A DNA stretch of 64,000 nt from Eleusine coracana subsp. coracana (Eukaryota; Streptophyta; Magnoliopsida; Poales; Poaceae). Position numbers and translations under genes: made by a program. Shown in pieces: positions 1 through 12,217 of this stretch; within the stretch, counting starts at the first letter, position 1; each line of letters opens with the position of its first letter. The stretch covers positions 35,214,658 through 35,278,657 of the forward strand of contig CM064433.1 in assembly GCA_032690845.1 (NCBI GenBank). The letters run 5' to 3'. The notes below the pieces were generated by a model. That model worked only from the letters and a program-made list of their open reading frames with translations. It made no database searches and was not told the DNA's origin.

Positions 1-747
1 AAGTTTTGTCACTACGCCTGCATCTCCTCTTGCCATCCCGAGAGTTACGGAAGTTTTGTCACCCCCTTTGATGGAAGTTCTGTCACGACTGCAATGTTTG
101 ATTCCAGGACCATGCAACGGCTATATTTGAAATGATGAAATTTCCATGGATTCTCACGGAAGTTCCGTCAGACCCAGTAAAGCTATATAACGGCTAGTTT
201 TTGAGAGGGCTCTATAAATAGACTCCCCTTTCCTCCGTGGGAAGGGTTGGACACTTTAGCATTACACTCATTTTTCAGCTAGAGCTCTCCCCTCTCACTC
301 CTAGATTTGTTCTTGAGATTCCAAGCAAGTGAGAGAGAACCAACCACAAAAAGGATTGAATCCATTCACTCGAAATCTTGAGCACATCTTTCCCTCCCCA
401 TCAAGATTTGATTTGCTTGTTACTCTTGGAGACTTGGTCTCCTAGATGGCTAGGCGTCGTCCTTGAGCTCCCAACGTGTTGTGGTGAGACGAAGACATTT
501 GTGAAAGTGTGATTTGCCTCCGGAGGAAAAGAATCAAGTGGAGAAAAAAATCCGAGCACGATATTTATGATTGCTTGGCGGGGAAAAGGGTTGAGAGAAA
601 ACCGGCCTTAGTATGGCTCCTCAACGAGGATGTAGAAACTACTTAGTATGGTTGCCGAACCTCGGGTTAATTCTTTGTGTCTCTCTTTACATTTATATAT
701 TTCTTTCATATTATTGTGCTCGATTCACTTGTTGATTGTGTTGCTAG

Positions 748-2072
748 CAGTGGCGAGTCTAGAGGGTGGGTCGGGTGGGCTGCGGCCCACCCCCAGATTT
801 TGCCACAAAGCCCACCTCCCCTATCCAAAAAAAAAATGCAGACTGAGTCTGAGTCGGTTTGCTTGGCGTGCTCCAGTGCGTGCTCGCGCTCGGTGCCTCG
901 GTTAGGGTTGGAAGCGGACTGGAAGCGGCGGCGGGCGGCACCGCGCATCGGCGAGGCGGCGGCGTGGCCAGGCCGCGAGGCCGTGAGTGGCGGGCGGCCA
1001 GGGTGCGAGGCTACGAGGTGCGAGCGGCAAGCTACAGGGTGCCGGGGTGCGGGCCAGGGTGCGGCTCTGGCGGTGGGCGGCAGGGGACTGGGACTGGGCG
1101 GCCAGGGCCTAGGGCGGCCGTCGGCCAGCCAGGACGCAAGCGGCCGAGCGCGGGTGGCGACTGGCGAGGATTGACGGGTCACGCTCACGGGTGCAAGTGC
1201 AGTAGCAAGGTACTATTATTTATTTTTATTCAAGATAATTATCAGATTCATAAAATTTCATTGTATTTACACTTGTATTCATGTATTGAATTGTATAATT
1301 AGAAGATTCATAGTTACACTTGCATTTTAGCTAATGAGACAACCGATGTTTCACATAGACAACAACTAGCTATTTGTTTGAGGTATATTGATAAGTTGGG
1401 AAGACCATGTGAACACTTTCTTTGAGTTGTGTGTGTGCAAAATACTACTTCCTACACTGAAGTCTTCAATTGAAAGTTTACTTCTTGGCACCATTTGACT
1501 TTAACTCAAATTCGTGGGCAAGGTTATGATGGGGCTAGCAATATGAAAGGAGAGATCAAAGGGCTGAAAACATTATTCATGAAAGAGTCACCTTCAGCTT
1601 GTTACATTTATTGTTTTGCTCATCAGCTGCAGCTGGTTCTTGTTGGTGTTGTTAAGGAAAATGAGGAGTGTGAATGGTTCTTCGACCAAGTCACTATATT
1701 ACTAACTATTTTTGGCAAGTCTTGCAAGCGTCATGACATGCTTAGAAATATTAATCTCCAGATTATCATGAAAGCAATTGAATGTGGAGAGCTACATAGT
1801 GGACAAGGATTGAATCAAGAGATAGGGTCAGTTAGACCCAGTGATACACGGTGGGGATCTCATTACAAAACTATTGTCAGCATTATTAGTATTGTCAGCA
1901 ATTGATACACGGTGGGACAATATAAGTTGTACTACATCATTGTTGTTGACTTTGCTATATTTCAATAATATTTTCTACGTATTTTTTTTTTATCATATGT
2001 CATGTTAAATTTATTGTGTTAGGAAAAAAAAAATTTGGCCCACCCTTAATCTGAATGCTAGACTCGCCACTG
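748..2072 (+). mobile_element. hAT-type DNA transposon with 8-bp target-site duplication
   Basis: The ends are inverted copies of CAGTGGCGAGTCTAG, and the 8 bases GTTGCTAG flank both sides (740-747 and 2073-2080). The other LTR of element A at about 24345 shows the uninterrupted site. An 8-bp duplication and a CAGTGGCG start are typical of hAT elements. The first third is GC-rich and resembles neither the LTR nor the transposase remnant; the remainder is AT-rich and keeps fragments of a transposase. At 1325 bp it is far too short to be autonomous. Confidence 0.93.
1329..1903 (+). pseudogene. hAT transposase catalytic-core remnant (DUF4371/ZMYM1-like)
   Basis: Reading from 1329 gives a fragment with the residues ANETTDVSHRQQLAICLRYI, and a second piece at 1495-1903 carries GQGYDGASNMKGE and a CFAHQLQL block. 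These blocks are characteristic of the DUF4371 and RNase-H-like region of plant hAT transposases annotated as zinc-finger MYM-type proteins. The two pieces are separated by a stop and frameshift near 1424-1495, and the reading frame ends at 1903 well before the usual C-terminal dimerisation domain. The N-terminal zinc finger is absent. It is a decayed internal-deletion copy with no expected activity. Confidence 0.85.
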
Positions 2073-2342
2073 GTTGCTAGCTATTCATCAAAGAACCCTA
2101 AGTGCGCATTGCTATAGCTTCACCTTTATCAAGTATTGTCTCTCTACTCTTTTAGTTATCCGCATTTAGATCAGTTTTAGACAAAGATTTGGTGAAGTTT
2201 ATTTGACAGAACTTCCGTGGTGACGGAGGTTCCATCATTCCTGACGAAAGTTTTGTCATTCCTGATATTTGATCAAAACTTTGTGTTTTTTCAAGATTAT
2301 TTTTTTGATTGCCTATTCACCCCTCCTCTAGACAACTTTCAA

Positions 2343-2354
2343 TTGGTATCAGAG
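2343..2354 (+). other. primer binding site of element A
   Basis: TTGGTATCAGAG immediately follows the 5' LTR end. It is the usual initiator tRNA-Met complement of Ty1/copia elements. The same string follows the 5' LTR of element B at 8210. Confidence 0.9.
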
Positions 2355-2395
2355 TCGGAATCTTCTACAAGGCTTGAAAGCTTGAAGATTAAAAG

Positions 2396-4006
2396 ATGTC
2401 AAAGCTGGGAGAAGGTGACAAGCCCCAAGATCTTGCTTCGGCAAGCAAAGGAAGTGACTTGCACACGGCCATGCCATCCAACTATGCTGATGTGGCAAAT
2501 ATTCATGGTAGTGGAAGTGGAAGAATGCCTTATTTTGAAGGCAAAGATTTCAGTTGGTACAAGCACCGGATGAAGATGTACCTCATGTCAATTGGTCCAT
2601 CAATTTGGGAAATTGTGGAAAAAGGATTCACCTTGGAGGACAAGGACAATCCTACAACCATGGACCAACTCAACATACATCGCAATGCTCAAGTGGTGTC
2701 GGCCATTCTCTCTTCCTTGAATCCCAAGGAATATTCGAGAGTAGCCGGAATTGAGAATGCCCGAAGAATGTGGAAAAAGCTTGTATATGCTTATGAATGA
2801 GTTGATGTTGTGAAGAAGTCAAGGCTACAAGTTCTCAAGAATCAATTCAACTTATTTGTAATGAACAAGGGAGAAGAGCCTCAACAAACTCATGATAGGC
2901 TCATGGACATTGTGAATGAGAGAAGAGCATATGGAGACAACATCAAAGATGAAGAGGTCAACTACAAGCTTCTCATGGCACTTAAAATATGGAACCTAAC
3001 TCTATGCGCTATCATTGAAGAAAAGGATGGATTTGAAAGTTTCACAACCAATGAAGTGATTGGAAGAATCAATGCCCACAAAAGTCGTGATGATGAGGGC
3101 AAAAGAGTGAATGTGCTTATTGGTGATGAGAGCTCAAGCAAGAAGGACATAGCTCTCAAGGCAAATGATGATGAAGATGATGACAATGATGATGAGGAAG
3201 AAGACAATGAAGAGTTTGCTTTATTTGTCAAAAAGTTTGGCAAATACATGATCAAGAACGGCTTCACCAAAAGAAGCTTTGACAAGGAAAAAGCTAAAAG
3301 AACAAATAGAAGATGCTATGAGTGTCACGAACAAGGACACATGATTGCTGATTGTCCAAGACTAAATGGCAAGGGCAAGAAAAATGAAAAGTACAACAAC
3401 AAGAACAAGCCCAACAAGAAGTCATACAACAAGGGGCAAGCTCACATTGGCTAAGAGTACATCTCTGATGATGATGATGAAGATGATGAGGGTGGCATTG
3501 CTAACATTGCCATTGGTCTACCTCCGGCCAAGAAGTCACTCTTCAACAACCTCACCGATGACGAGGATGATGCTCCCCAATGCTTCATGGCCAAGGAAAG
3601 CAAGGTAGCTCCTCACGCCGATTTCAATCCTTCCTATTGTAGTGATGAAGAGGAGGACTTGGTCCCCTCTATGCATAAAATGGTTAAAATGCTAGATAAG
3701 CTACAAGGGGTGCTGGACAATCAAGAAAGAATCATTGATAGACAAGAAGAGTTTCTTGATGAAGAAAGAAGCAAGAACCTTGAGCTCACCAAGCAACTTG
3801 AGCAAGAGAAGGAGAAGAACAAGACCTTGACTAAGGACCTTGCAAAGGTCAATGAGTCAAGTGAATCAAGCACCTCAACGAGCAAGAAGTATCAAGAAAG
3901 ATGCAACTCCTTGCTAGAGGAGAACAAGGCCTTAGTAAAGGCAATTGAGGTTCTCAAGATAAACTCCCGCTCATTATTGAAGAAGCTTGAATCCTCTCAA
4001 GCTTGA
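2396..4006 (+). pseudogene. gag of element A (broken)
   Basis: One reading frame runs from the ATG at 2396 to 4006, broken by a TGA at 2798-2800 and a TAA at 3452-3454. The first part resembles the copia-type gag (UBN2) domain. A CCHC zinc knuckle of the form C-x2-C-x4-H-x4-C lies at about 3313-3357, followed by an acidic run of Asp/Glu codons and a long coiled-coil-like Glu/Lys/Leu stretch at 3660-4000, as in Sirevirus gag proteins, which are longer than those of other copia elements. Both stops lie within otherwise conserved sequence, so the gene is disabled rather than truncated. After 4006 the frame is lost and a shifted remnant leads to the protease. Confidence 0.88.
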
Positions 4007-4526
4007 ACAAGCAAGGGTTGTGGAAGGTGCCACAACATTGATGTTGATATGATTGCCAAGCAAGATGCAATCTTAAGAAGCTAACCAACCAAGTTAATGA
4101 GCTCATGAAGAAGGCTCAAGTGGAGACCTCAACAAAAATAGTTGGTGAATCAAGAGCCTCTCATGACAAAAGAGGATTAGGGTATAACAAGAATATACCT
4201 AAAAGAAGGCACAACAAAAGAATCAACTTTGTGCGCGAGAACAAGGGAAAGCAAGTGGCATAAGAAAATACTATCAAGCCCAAGAATACTTCCCAAGTCA
4301 ACAAGAACACCAAGAACTCTACCATATACTTTGATGATTTTGATGCCTCTTATATGCTAACCCATAATGCTTATGGTAGAGTGGTTGCCAAGTTTATTGG
4401 GCAACATGATGCAAGGTGGAAGCCTTGTGTGTGGGTGTCCAAAGTTCTTGTATCTGGTGTTAAGGGACCAAACCAACTTGGGTGCCTAAAACACGTGCTT
4501 GATTTCCTTTGTAGGAATACTCCTCT

Positions 4527-5961
4527 AGTGGTGCAATATGGGTGCTTGATAGTGGGTGCTCAAATCATATGCCCGGAGAGAGATCAATGTTCTCCACACT
4601 TGATAATGACAACCTACCAAGTGGAGGCATATCATTTGGGAATGACAACAAAGGAAAGGTAATTGGTCGTGGACGGATTGACGTCACCCATGACCTTTCA
4701 ATTAGTAATGCTTATCTTGTGTATGGTCTAGGATACAACTTAATGTCTGTATCACAACTTTATGAAATGGGCCTTAGTTGTCTCTTTGACGATGATGGTG
4801 TGACCGTCTTTAGGAAAAAGGATTCCTCAATAGGTTTCAAAGGGTATTTAGAGGACAAGATCTATCTTGTTGATTTTACCAACAAAGAGGGATCTAACCT
4901 AAATACTTGTTTGGTGGCTAAAACCACTTTGGGTTGGTTATGGCACCGCCGGCTAGCTCATGTTGGGATGAGGAATCTTTCCAAACTTCTAAAGGGTGGT
5001 CACGTTGTCGAACTAAAGGATGTTGCTTTTGAGAAGGACAAAATATGTAGCGCATGTCAAGCCAGAAAGCAAGTTGGAGCGGCACATCCATCCAAGACAA
5101 TGATGACAACGTCAAGACCGTTAGAGATGCTACACATGGATCTATTTGGACCGGTCACCTACATAAGCATTGGCGGTAACAAGTATGGCCTTGTAATTGT
5201 TGATGATTATTCCCGTTTCACTTGGGTATTCTTTTTGAAGGACAAAAGTGAAACGCAAGGAATCCTAAAGAGGTTTTTGAGGAGAGCACAAAATGAATAC
5301 GAAGTGAAGATCAAGAAGATAAGGAGTGACAATGGAACGGAATTCAAAAACACTCAAGTTGAAGAATATCTTGATGTAGAAAGCATCAAGCATGAATTCT
5401 CCGCTCCATACACTCCACAACAAAATGGTGTAGCCAAAAGAAAGAACCGCACACTCATAGAGATGACAAGAACAATGCTTGATGAGTACAAGACGCCGGA
5501 CAACTTTTGGGCCAGAGCCATCAACACCACATGCCATGCAACAAATAGACTTATCTTCACAAGATTTTGAAGAAAACACCTTATGAGCTTCTCACCGGTA
5601 ACCTTCCCAATGTCTCATATTTTCAGGTTTTTGGGAGCAAATGCTTTTCTTAACAAAAAACCAAAATACTCTAAGTTTGCTCCCAAGACTCATGAAGGTT
5701 TCCTCCTTGGTTATGGAACTAATGTCTATGCATATCGTGTCTTTAACAAAGACACTAGAGTGGTTGAAATAACCTGGGATGTGGAATTTGATGAATCTAA
5801 TGGCTCTCAAGACGAGCAAGTTAATCCAAGTGATGTAGGTGATGAGGCTCCTTGTGATGCAATAAGGAACATGGCAATAGGTAAGATAAGACCACAAGAC
5901 CCAAACTCAAGTCAAGATGAACCATTCTCTTCGAGACAAGATGACTCATCTCCACAAGAGT
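4527..5961 (+). pseudogene. protease-integrase part of pol, element A (broken)
   Basis: The frame opens with the aspartic protease motif WVLDSGCSNHM at about 4537-4570. The GAG-pre-integrase zinc region follows (H-x3-H and C-x2-C, about 4950-5060), then the integrase core with the first Asp in HMDLFGP (about 5130) and the second in RSDNGTEF (about 5325). The position of the third catalytic acid is a lysine (NGVAKRKNR, about 5440), so the DDE triad is incomplete. The frame stops at 5570 and the downstream part continues in another frame at 5571-5640 and then again in the first frame to 5961, indicating two compensating small indels. The start of the reverse transcriptase domain follows. Confidence 0.9.
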
Positions 5962-6197
5962 AGCATGTTGAACAAGATCGAGGAAGTAACCAAGATCATA
6001 GTGACGATCATGGTCAAGGCAACCACCAAGATCAAGCTCAAGATAGTGGAGAAAGAGACACTCAAGATGAAAACAATCAAGAAGAAGAAGATGCATCTAG
6101 GCCAATTCATCCACGAGTCCGAAAAAGCATTCAAAAGGGTCACCTTGTTGACAATATTCTTGGTGATATCCAAAAGGGGGTAACTACTAGATCCTGA

Positions 6198-6490
6198 ATG
6201 GCTACATTTTGTCATCTCTACTCGTTTGTTTCCTCTATGGAACCTCTTAGGGTGGAACAAGCACTTCAAGACCCGGATTGGGTGATGTCCATGCAAGAAG
6301 AGTTGAAAAACTTTGGAAGAAACAAGGTGTGGGCATTGGTGGAAAGACCCAAGCAAAATGTTGTGGGTACAAAATGGGTGTTCCGCAACAAGCAAGATGA
6401 GTATGTTGTGGTGGTGAGAAACAAGGCAAGACTTGTTGCAAAAGGCTACTCACAAGTTGAAGGTTTGGACTTTGGTGAAACTTATGCACC
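6198..6490 (+). pseudogene. reverse transcriptase, N-terminal half, element A (split)
   Basis: The residues around 6250-6490 include the RVT_2 start (EELKNFGRNKVW, GTKWVFRNK, KARLVAKGYSQ, GLDFGETYAP). The frame is cut at 6490 by insertion of element B and resumes at 16479, where the next expected residues appear. It lies downstream of the integrase, the normal copia order. Confidence 0.92.
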
Positions 6491-8208
6491 TATAAGCTTC
6501 ATGACCATTGATGGAATCCCCAAGGTATGAATGTTTTGGTGATAGATGACAACTATGAAATTGTGGGCTAATATCTACATGAGTGTTGTCTATGTAGGAA
6601 TCATCTCTAAACTCTACTACATATCATATGGATGATGGTTGTCTTGGTGACTGATGACAATGACCACAAGCATGGAGGCTTGTGAACTTGATGGAGTCCA
6701 AGGGTTGATGGAGATGGATCAAAGCGAAGGACAAGCTATGTAGCAAGTGTTGGGAACACTTGTCTAGTTGTTAGGGCTTTGAGTCCATAGGAAAAACCGG
6801 ACTATCAAGGGGGTCTAGGTCATTTCTCTTAGGTCATGTCTAATCGGTGATGAGCAAGGTTGCTCGGTGAAATCACAGGCACTAGATGACAGTGGAGAAG
6901 CCAATGAGCTATTCAGAGAAGCCGGGAAACGAAGTCAAGCGAGGAGAATAAGTTTTAGCTTCTGGACGTAGTGACCGGACAGAGGGGTCAGTGAAGACCG
7001 GACTATACGGTCACTAGGAGGACAGGAAATCCAGAGAGAAAACTTAGCGAGGAATCTGTCTGTGCCAGGGACCATAGAGACCGGACAGTCCGGTCTACTG
7101 ACTAGACGGTCCGGTCAGTATGGGTGAAACACAGAGCATAGAGGAAGCAACTCTCTAGAGTCCGATGAGGATGCCCGATACGTCGGACTTGTCCGACAGA
7201 CAGAGAGACCGGACGGTCCGGTCTACTGACTGGATGGTCCGGTCAGTGCAAGAGATCAGCCAGGACAGAAGTGCCAATGGTTCTGGGAACCGTTCGAGGA
7301 GTGACCTGACGGTCCGGTCAGGCAAAGACCAGACAGTCTGGTCAGTGCGTCCAAAAAGGTGATATCATGGAGCAACAGCTAGTTGACGGTTGGAAGGCTA
7401 TATAACTTCGTTGCTGGGGTCTTGGAGACCTCTCTTGGCCAGTGGAATACTTGAGAGCATTTGATATGGTCCAGGAGCAAAAGAGGAGAGCACTAGGAGA
7501 GGATATTAGATATCTTGAGAGGGCTAGTGAGAGTAACATGGAGTGATCTTGCACATCTACAGCTAGGGTGTGCTTAACGGTGTGATCTAGGTTGTTACTC
7601 TTGGTCTATGGTGAGACCTAGACTGGTTAAGTGTCGGTAATCGAGCCTATCATGATTGGTTATGGCCATCACACGTTTGTACATGGTTTGAGCCCGCCGG
7701 TGAAAGGGGCATCGCTAGTGAGCGCCCGTGTCGGCTCGGGGAGTCTGACAAGTTCTTGAGAGAGGCGAGCTTGTGCCTTGGTGGCAGCGATGACGCGCAC
7801 CATGTCTTCACTCCAGGAGTGATTGCGGGCTCATGGGCGAGAACTCCATATTGGTGGTGGGAGGGACCGGGACTCCACGTGAGAGTGGTCCAACGAGGAG
7901 TAGGGAAAGGCGCCATCCTTCTGAGACCTCAGGAAAAAAATCATGAGCATTCCTTGACCCCCTCTTTACTATTCCGTATTTGTGTGCTCTAGTTGATAGG
8001 ATGACTTGTGGCTTGCATAGGCTAGTGTGTTTAGCTTCCGCGTTTTGTTTTGCATCATGAACACTAGCATGCATAGGGTCTTGGCCTACTAGAATTACTT
8101 AGGTTGCAACGCTTGTCGGGTTCTAGTGGTGTGAAATTAAAGTATTTGGATTCATGGTCGGCTATCGATTCCCCCCCCCCCCCTCTCGGTAGGCTTTCGG
8201 TCCTTTCA
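6491..8208 (+). repeat. 5' LTR of element B
   Basis: From 6758 on it aligns with 15007-16478. It starts conventionally at TG 6509 and ends at TTTCA 8208 after a run of 13 C and CTCTCGGTAGGC. It carries a dense palindrome array (6962-7340) and a probable TATA stretch at 7388 (GGCTATATAAC). Confidence 0.9.
6962..7340 (+). repeat. palindrome array of element B LTR (CCGGACNGTCCGG type)
   Basis: Repeated units such as GACCGGACAGTCCGGTC and GACCGGACGGTCCGGTC alternate with spacers of 10-40 bases. The same array is in the 3' LTR at 15225-15620 and a shorter set is at 11095-11305 before ORF3. Clusters of such palindromes are a known hallmark of Sirevirus LTRs. Confidence 0.88.
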
Positions 8209-8209
8209 A

Positions 8210-8222
8210 TTGGTATCAGAGC
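8210..8222 (+). other. primer binding site of element B
   Basis: TTGGTATCAGAGC follows the LTR end at 8208 and is the initiator tRNA-Met complement. Confidence 0.9.
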
Positions 8223-8261
8223 CAAGTGATCATCTTTGTGGCTTCACCGCCTTGAGTAAGG

Positions 8262-10271
8262 ATGCCGAGAAAGGAGGGGAGTGTTCCCATTTTCGATGGA
8301 GAGGACTATGGGTATTGGAATGCACGTATGCAAGCCTACCTGGAGTCCCTTGATCCGGAGACATGGATGGTGACCCATGAATCGGATGCGGATGTGAACC
8401 TTCTTGAACCTGATTTCATTAAGAACAACGCTAAGGCCAACAATGCTCTGTTCTCATGCATCTCTAAGAATGTGTTTGCTAGATTGGACTCGACTTCGAC
8501 AGCACACGGTACCTGGACTGAGATTTAGAGTATCCACGAGGGTACTAGTGATGTCAAAGAGAAAAGATACTATGTGCTAAAGAACAAGTATGATAACTTT
8601 GCTAGATTACCACATGAGAGAGCTAACACTGTGTATTCTCGTTTTCATGTGCTACTGGAGGAGATCAATGCACTTGGGGATGATTTCAAGCTCAAGCCTG
8701 TGGAGGTCATCAGAAGATTCTTGAGGCTTTTCAAAGATTCTAAGTATGAGTCCATCATCACCTACATCTTGCAGAATGACCTCAAAACCAAGACCATGAA
8801 GGACGTACTTGGCAAGATCACTGCCTTCAAGAGCTACCAGTTGGGGATGGATGATCCTCAACCATCCAACCTTGCTCTACAGGCTGACAAGCAAGAATCA
8901 AGCCAGAGCAAGAAAAACAAGAAGAAGGCAGTCACTGATAATGAAGATGATGATGAGGATGACTTGAACCAGGACTTGGCTCTTCTCATGAAGAAGATGA
9001 AGACCTTCAAGAACAAGTTTGCTTCCAAGTCTAGGGGCAAGTGCTTCAATTGTGGCTCAAAAAATCACTTTGTCCGAGAGTGCCCAAAGCCCAAGAAAGA
9101 AGCATTCAAGTCACAAGATTCAAGTGAAGAAGAAGAAGAAGATGAAGACCCCAAAGCCAAGAAAAAGAAGAAGAGGTTCTTCAACAAAGACAAGAGCAAG
9201 GGCAAAGGCAAAGCCAATGACTCCAAGAAAAGATTCTCACGTAAGGCTCTTGTTGGGGAGTGGACAAGCGACAACGAGTCCTCTTCCTCCAGTGATGAAG
9301 AAGTGGCCGGCCTAGCCATGATCAAGACCACACCACCACGAGCTCTCCTTCCACCTCCCACGTGTCTCATGGTCTCAAGCCACCTTGGGGAGAGTAAGGA
9401 TGAGAGTAGCAGTGACAGCGATGACGAGGAGCACACCTGTGTCGAGTTGTGGAGTATGCTTGAGCAAGCCCGCGACATCGCCGTCAAGAAATCCAAAATA
9501 TTGGATGTGGCAAGAAAAGAGTGTATGTTGGCTAAGGACCATGTTGTTGACCTTCAGAGTGAGCTCAAGGATCTTGTCACATCTCATGATGCCCTAAACA
9601 AGAGTTATGACAAACTCAAGGGTGATCATGTAGAGCTTCATGAGAAGTACAAGGCCCTTGAGATTACTTATGAGGCCATCGATGTTGAGAACGTTGCCTC
9701 TCCCTCCTCTAGTTCATCAATGAGTGATTCTTCTACTATGTGTGATGAACTAACCACCTTAAATGAGGTTTCTTCTCTTGAGCCTTTTGTTTTGAAGGAA
9801 TATCACAAGCTCAAGGAAGAGAGGAAAATGGTGATGGATGGCTTTGAGAGACTTGCACGTGTTAGAGCCATCCGCAAGGAGATTCTTGGGAAGAATCTTA
9901 TGAACAACGTCTCCCACCATGGACTTGGCTCATATCCCGCCTCCATCGACATTATCGGGATGAGTGACTCCATTCCCGAATGGGTCAAACCCCTACTCGC
10001 CGACGTCTACTATTGTGAGAGGTGTTGCAAGGATGGCCACACCATAAAGGATTGCCCTATGGTGAGAACTTCGATTATTTTACCTAACGCTAACTTGTTC
10101 CATGAGAACACCCATTTCAAGATTTTTAGGAACAAGGATGGCAGGGTGAAAGCAAAGGCTTTAGGACCACCAAACAAGAATAGAAAGGTCAAGAGCATAT
10201 GGATGCCTAAGTGCATAGTTGATCTTGAGAGGTCAACCGCGTACAAGTGGGTGCCCAAGAACAAGACCTAG
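8262..10271 (+). pseudogene. gag of element B (one amber stop)
   Basis: A single frame of 669 codons runs from the ATG at 8262 to the TAG at 10269-10271, interrupted only by a TAG at 8526-8528. The N-terminal 250 residues resemble the UBN2 copia gag domain (GEDYGYWNARM near the start). Two CCHC knuckles follow, CFNCGSKNHFVRECP at 9043-9087 and CERCCKDGHTIKDCP at 10014-10058. Between them are acidic/Ser and Lys-rich tracts and a coiled-coil-like segment (about 9430-9680). Apart from the amber codon it is the best preserved retroelement gene in the window. It is not followed by protease or integrase, so pol was removed just after the second knuckle. Confidence 0.9.
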
Positions 10272-12217
10272 ATGGTGGTGGTTGTGGACCGTGAGCTTAC
10301 TTGAAGATCAAGTGAAGTCCACCACAAGTAACACAGACCTCAACGTCATATCTACTCATGAGGGAGGTAACCGTGTTAGTTCTTGGGAGTTGTAGTGTGT
10401 TTTTCTTCCTCTTGCATAGCATGGTAATTAGGACTCCTTTGTGACTAGTATGCCTTGCATCCATGCATGTGTATATAACTAAAAGAAAAACACATAAAGA
10501 TTAGTCAATGTCTAACCCATCCAAGATAGCTATAAGCAAGGGGGAGTGCTTGAGATGGTGGTTTGGCTTCTCTCAAGGCAAGGGTATGGCTTATAGTGAG
10601 TAAGTTTGGGAAGGGTTCAAACTTGACATTGTTAGGTTTCCTTTGTGTCTTGTTTAATATTGCTTGCATTCATATGGCATGTTTACTTTCATTGCATATG
10701 TAAAATGCTTTTTACATGCATCATATAGGAAACACAAAGGAGGCTTGTCTCACTTGGAGAAATTTGTGCCTCATGATCAATATGAGAGAACATCTCCATA
10801 AGTGTGACCAAAGGAAAGGATTGAGCTTCATGCCCATTGAGCAAGCTCTTATGAAGTCCGAGGTTAAATCTACTCGCGCGGTTCATGGATTAAGGCTCAT
10901 ACATACCCATTTGGTTCTGTATTTCCTTGGTTCTTATTTGCTTGATCTTTCGTTTGGCATTTGCGAAAATTATAAGGCCATAGAGTGCCACTATTTGAAA
11001 AGGAGTGTTTGAGAGTTCCCTTCATGTACCAAGTGCAGTGTTTATTTGTGTGTTTAGCGAGGGCACTTGGAAAATGGAGAAATTCCTTAACTCAGCGAGA
11101 TTTCCAGTAGTGATCGTACAGTTAGATCATTGGACCATACAGTCCGGTCAGTGGCTCTGTTCACAGTGCCTAGGGGGAGTTTGGCCGTAGAGACCGGACA
11201 GAACAGTCCTTGAGACCGTACCGTCTGGTCTGCACAAAGGCTAGAAGACCCTAAACTGACCGGATGGTCCGGTCTAGAGACCGTACTGTCCGGTCACTAT
11301 GATTGAATCGTGATATGGTCTTTCAATCCGTGATCATGGATTCGTTCCTCTTTGAATCTCAGTCGTCCGTGGAGAATTGACCTCGGTCAAAATCGATTGT
11401 TCTTTTCCTCGTTCGACAATCGACGCCGAGAACTCGCCCAGACCACCTCATCCTCGTCGTCGTCGCTATTCCCACCAACGCTGCCTCGCCTACAATGCCA
11501 TTGCCGCCGCGCACCTTGCCGACGCACCACGCGCCACCGCTCTCCCCTGCACACGCGCATTGCTGCCGCCAAAACCTAGCGCCACCGCCGCGCATCACGC
11601 CATCGACCACCTCCGACGTCACCTCTCCACTCCACGCGCGCACACGCCCAGTCCACTGCTTGCTGAACTCCATTGAAAGCTAGGGCAAAGCTTGCCCCCT
11701 TCCCCCACCTCCATTGCCGGCGATGAAAAGCTCCAAGCTTCGATCTTTGTGGCGTTTGATCATGTTCCTCTCGGTGTTCGACTTCGGATATTCCCATGGT
11801 ATTGTGCATATCTCCTATTTCATCATTCATGCTCTAATTTCAAGCAATTAGGTTAATTGATCCAATTAAATCAAATTCTCATCTTTGATTGCATTAATTA
11901 GTTAATTTGCTCAACCTAGGATGCAATTAATTTAATGCCTATCTGTTAATTTCATATCTAGGGTTGTCTCCTGTCTAGTCTACAGTTAGATTTATTGCTA
12001 TTATTTGACTGTACACTAGATGACTCGCACTAGCCACATATAGTCGATGATCACTGTTGTTACTTTGCTTATTTGCCAAGTGATCATGTCCTTCATTCAG
12101 TGCTAGGATTTCTATTGTGTATTCTTACCTAGCTGTGCTTTGCTTATAGGTGTATTAGGTTCTATGCTTATCCTATTTATACCTACGTGTGTGCGGTGAC
12201 AGCAGTCAGTAGCAGAG
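10272..12217 (+). other. noncoding middle of element B, with leader of ORF3
   Basis: No pol domain can be found here. 10520-10560 holds a GGGGGAG purine run, 11095-11305 repeats the LTR palindromes, and 11340-11800 is a GC-rich, 5'-UTR-like stretch. A plausible intron (GT at 11799, AG ending 12202) would join this leader to the ORF3 start, mirroring the layout of elements A and C. Confidence 0.6.

Larger units (their letters stand above)
1..2341 (+). repeat. 5' LTR of Sirevirus-like element A, left part outside the window
   Basis: This stretch matches 23600-24539 nearly base for base apart from point changes and one insertion, so the two are the LTRs of one element. It contains several copies of a palindrome of the form ACGGAAGTTCCGT, a probable promoter stretch (GGCTCTATAAATAGACTCCCC near 210), and ends in a pyrimidine tract followed by TCTAGACAACTTTCA at 2341, directly before a tRNA-Met type primer site. 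The first part of the LTR, corresponding to 20793-23590, lies beyond the left edge. A hAT element interrupts it at 748-2072. Confidence 0.9.

Noticed and set aside
859..1300. Open frames in the GC-rich part of the hAT element
   Set aside because: No domain is visible, and the frames overlap each other on both strands; composition explains them.
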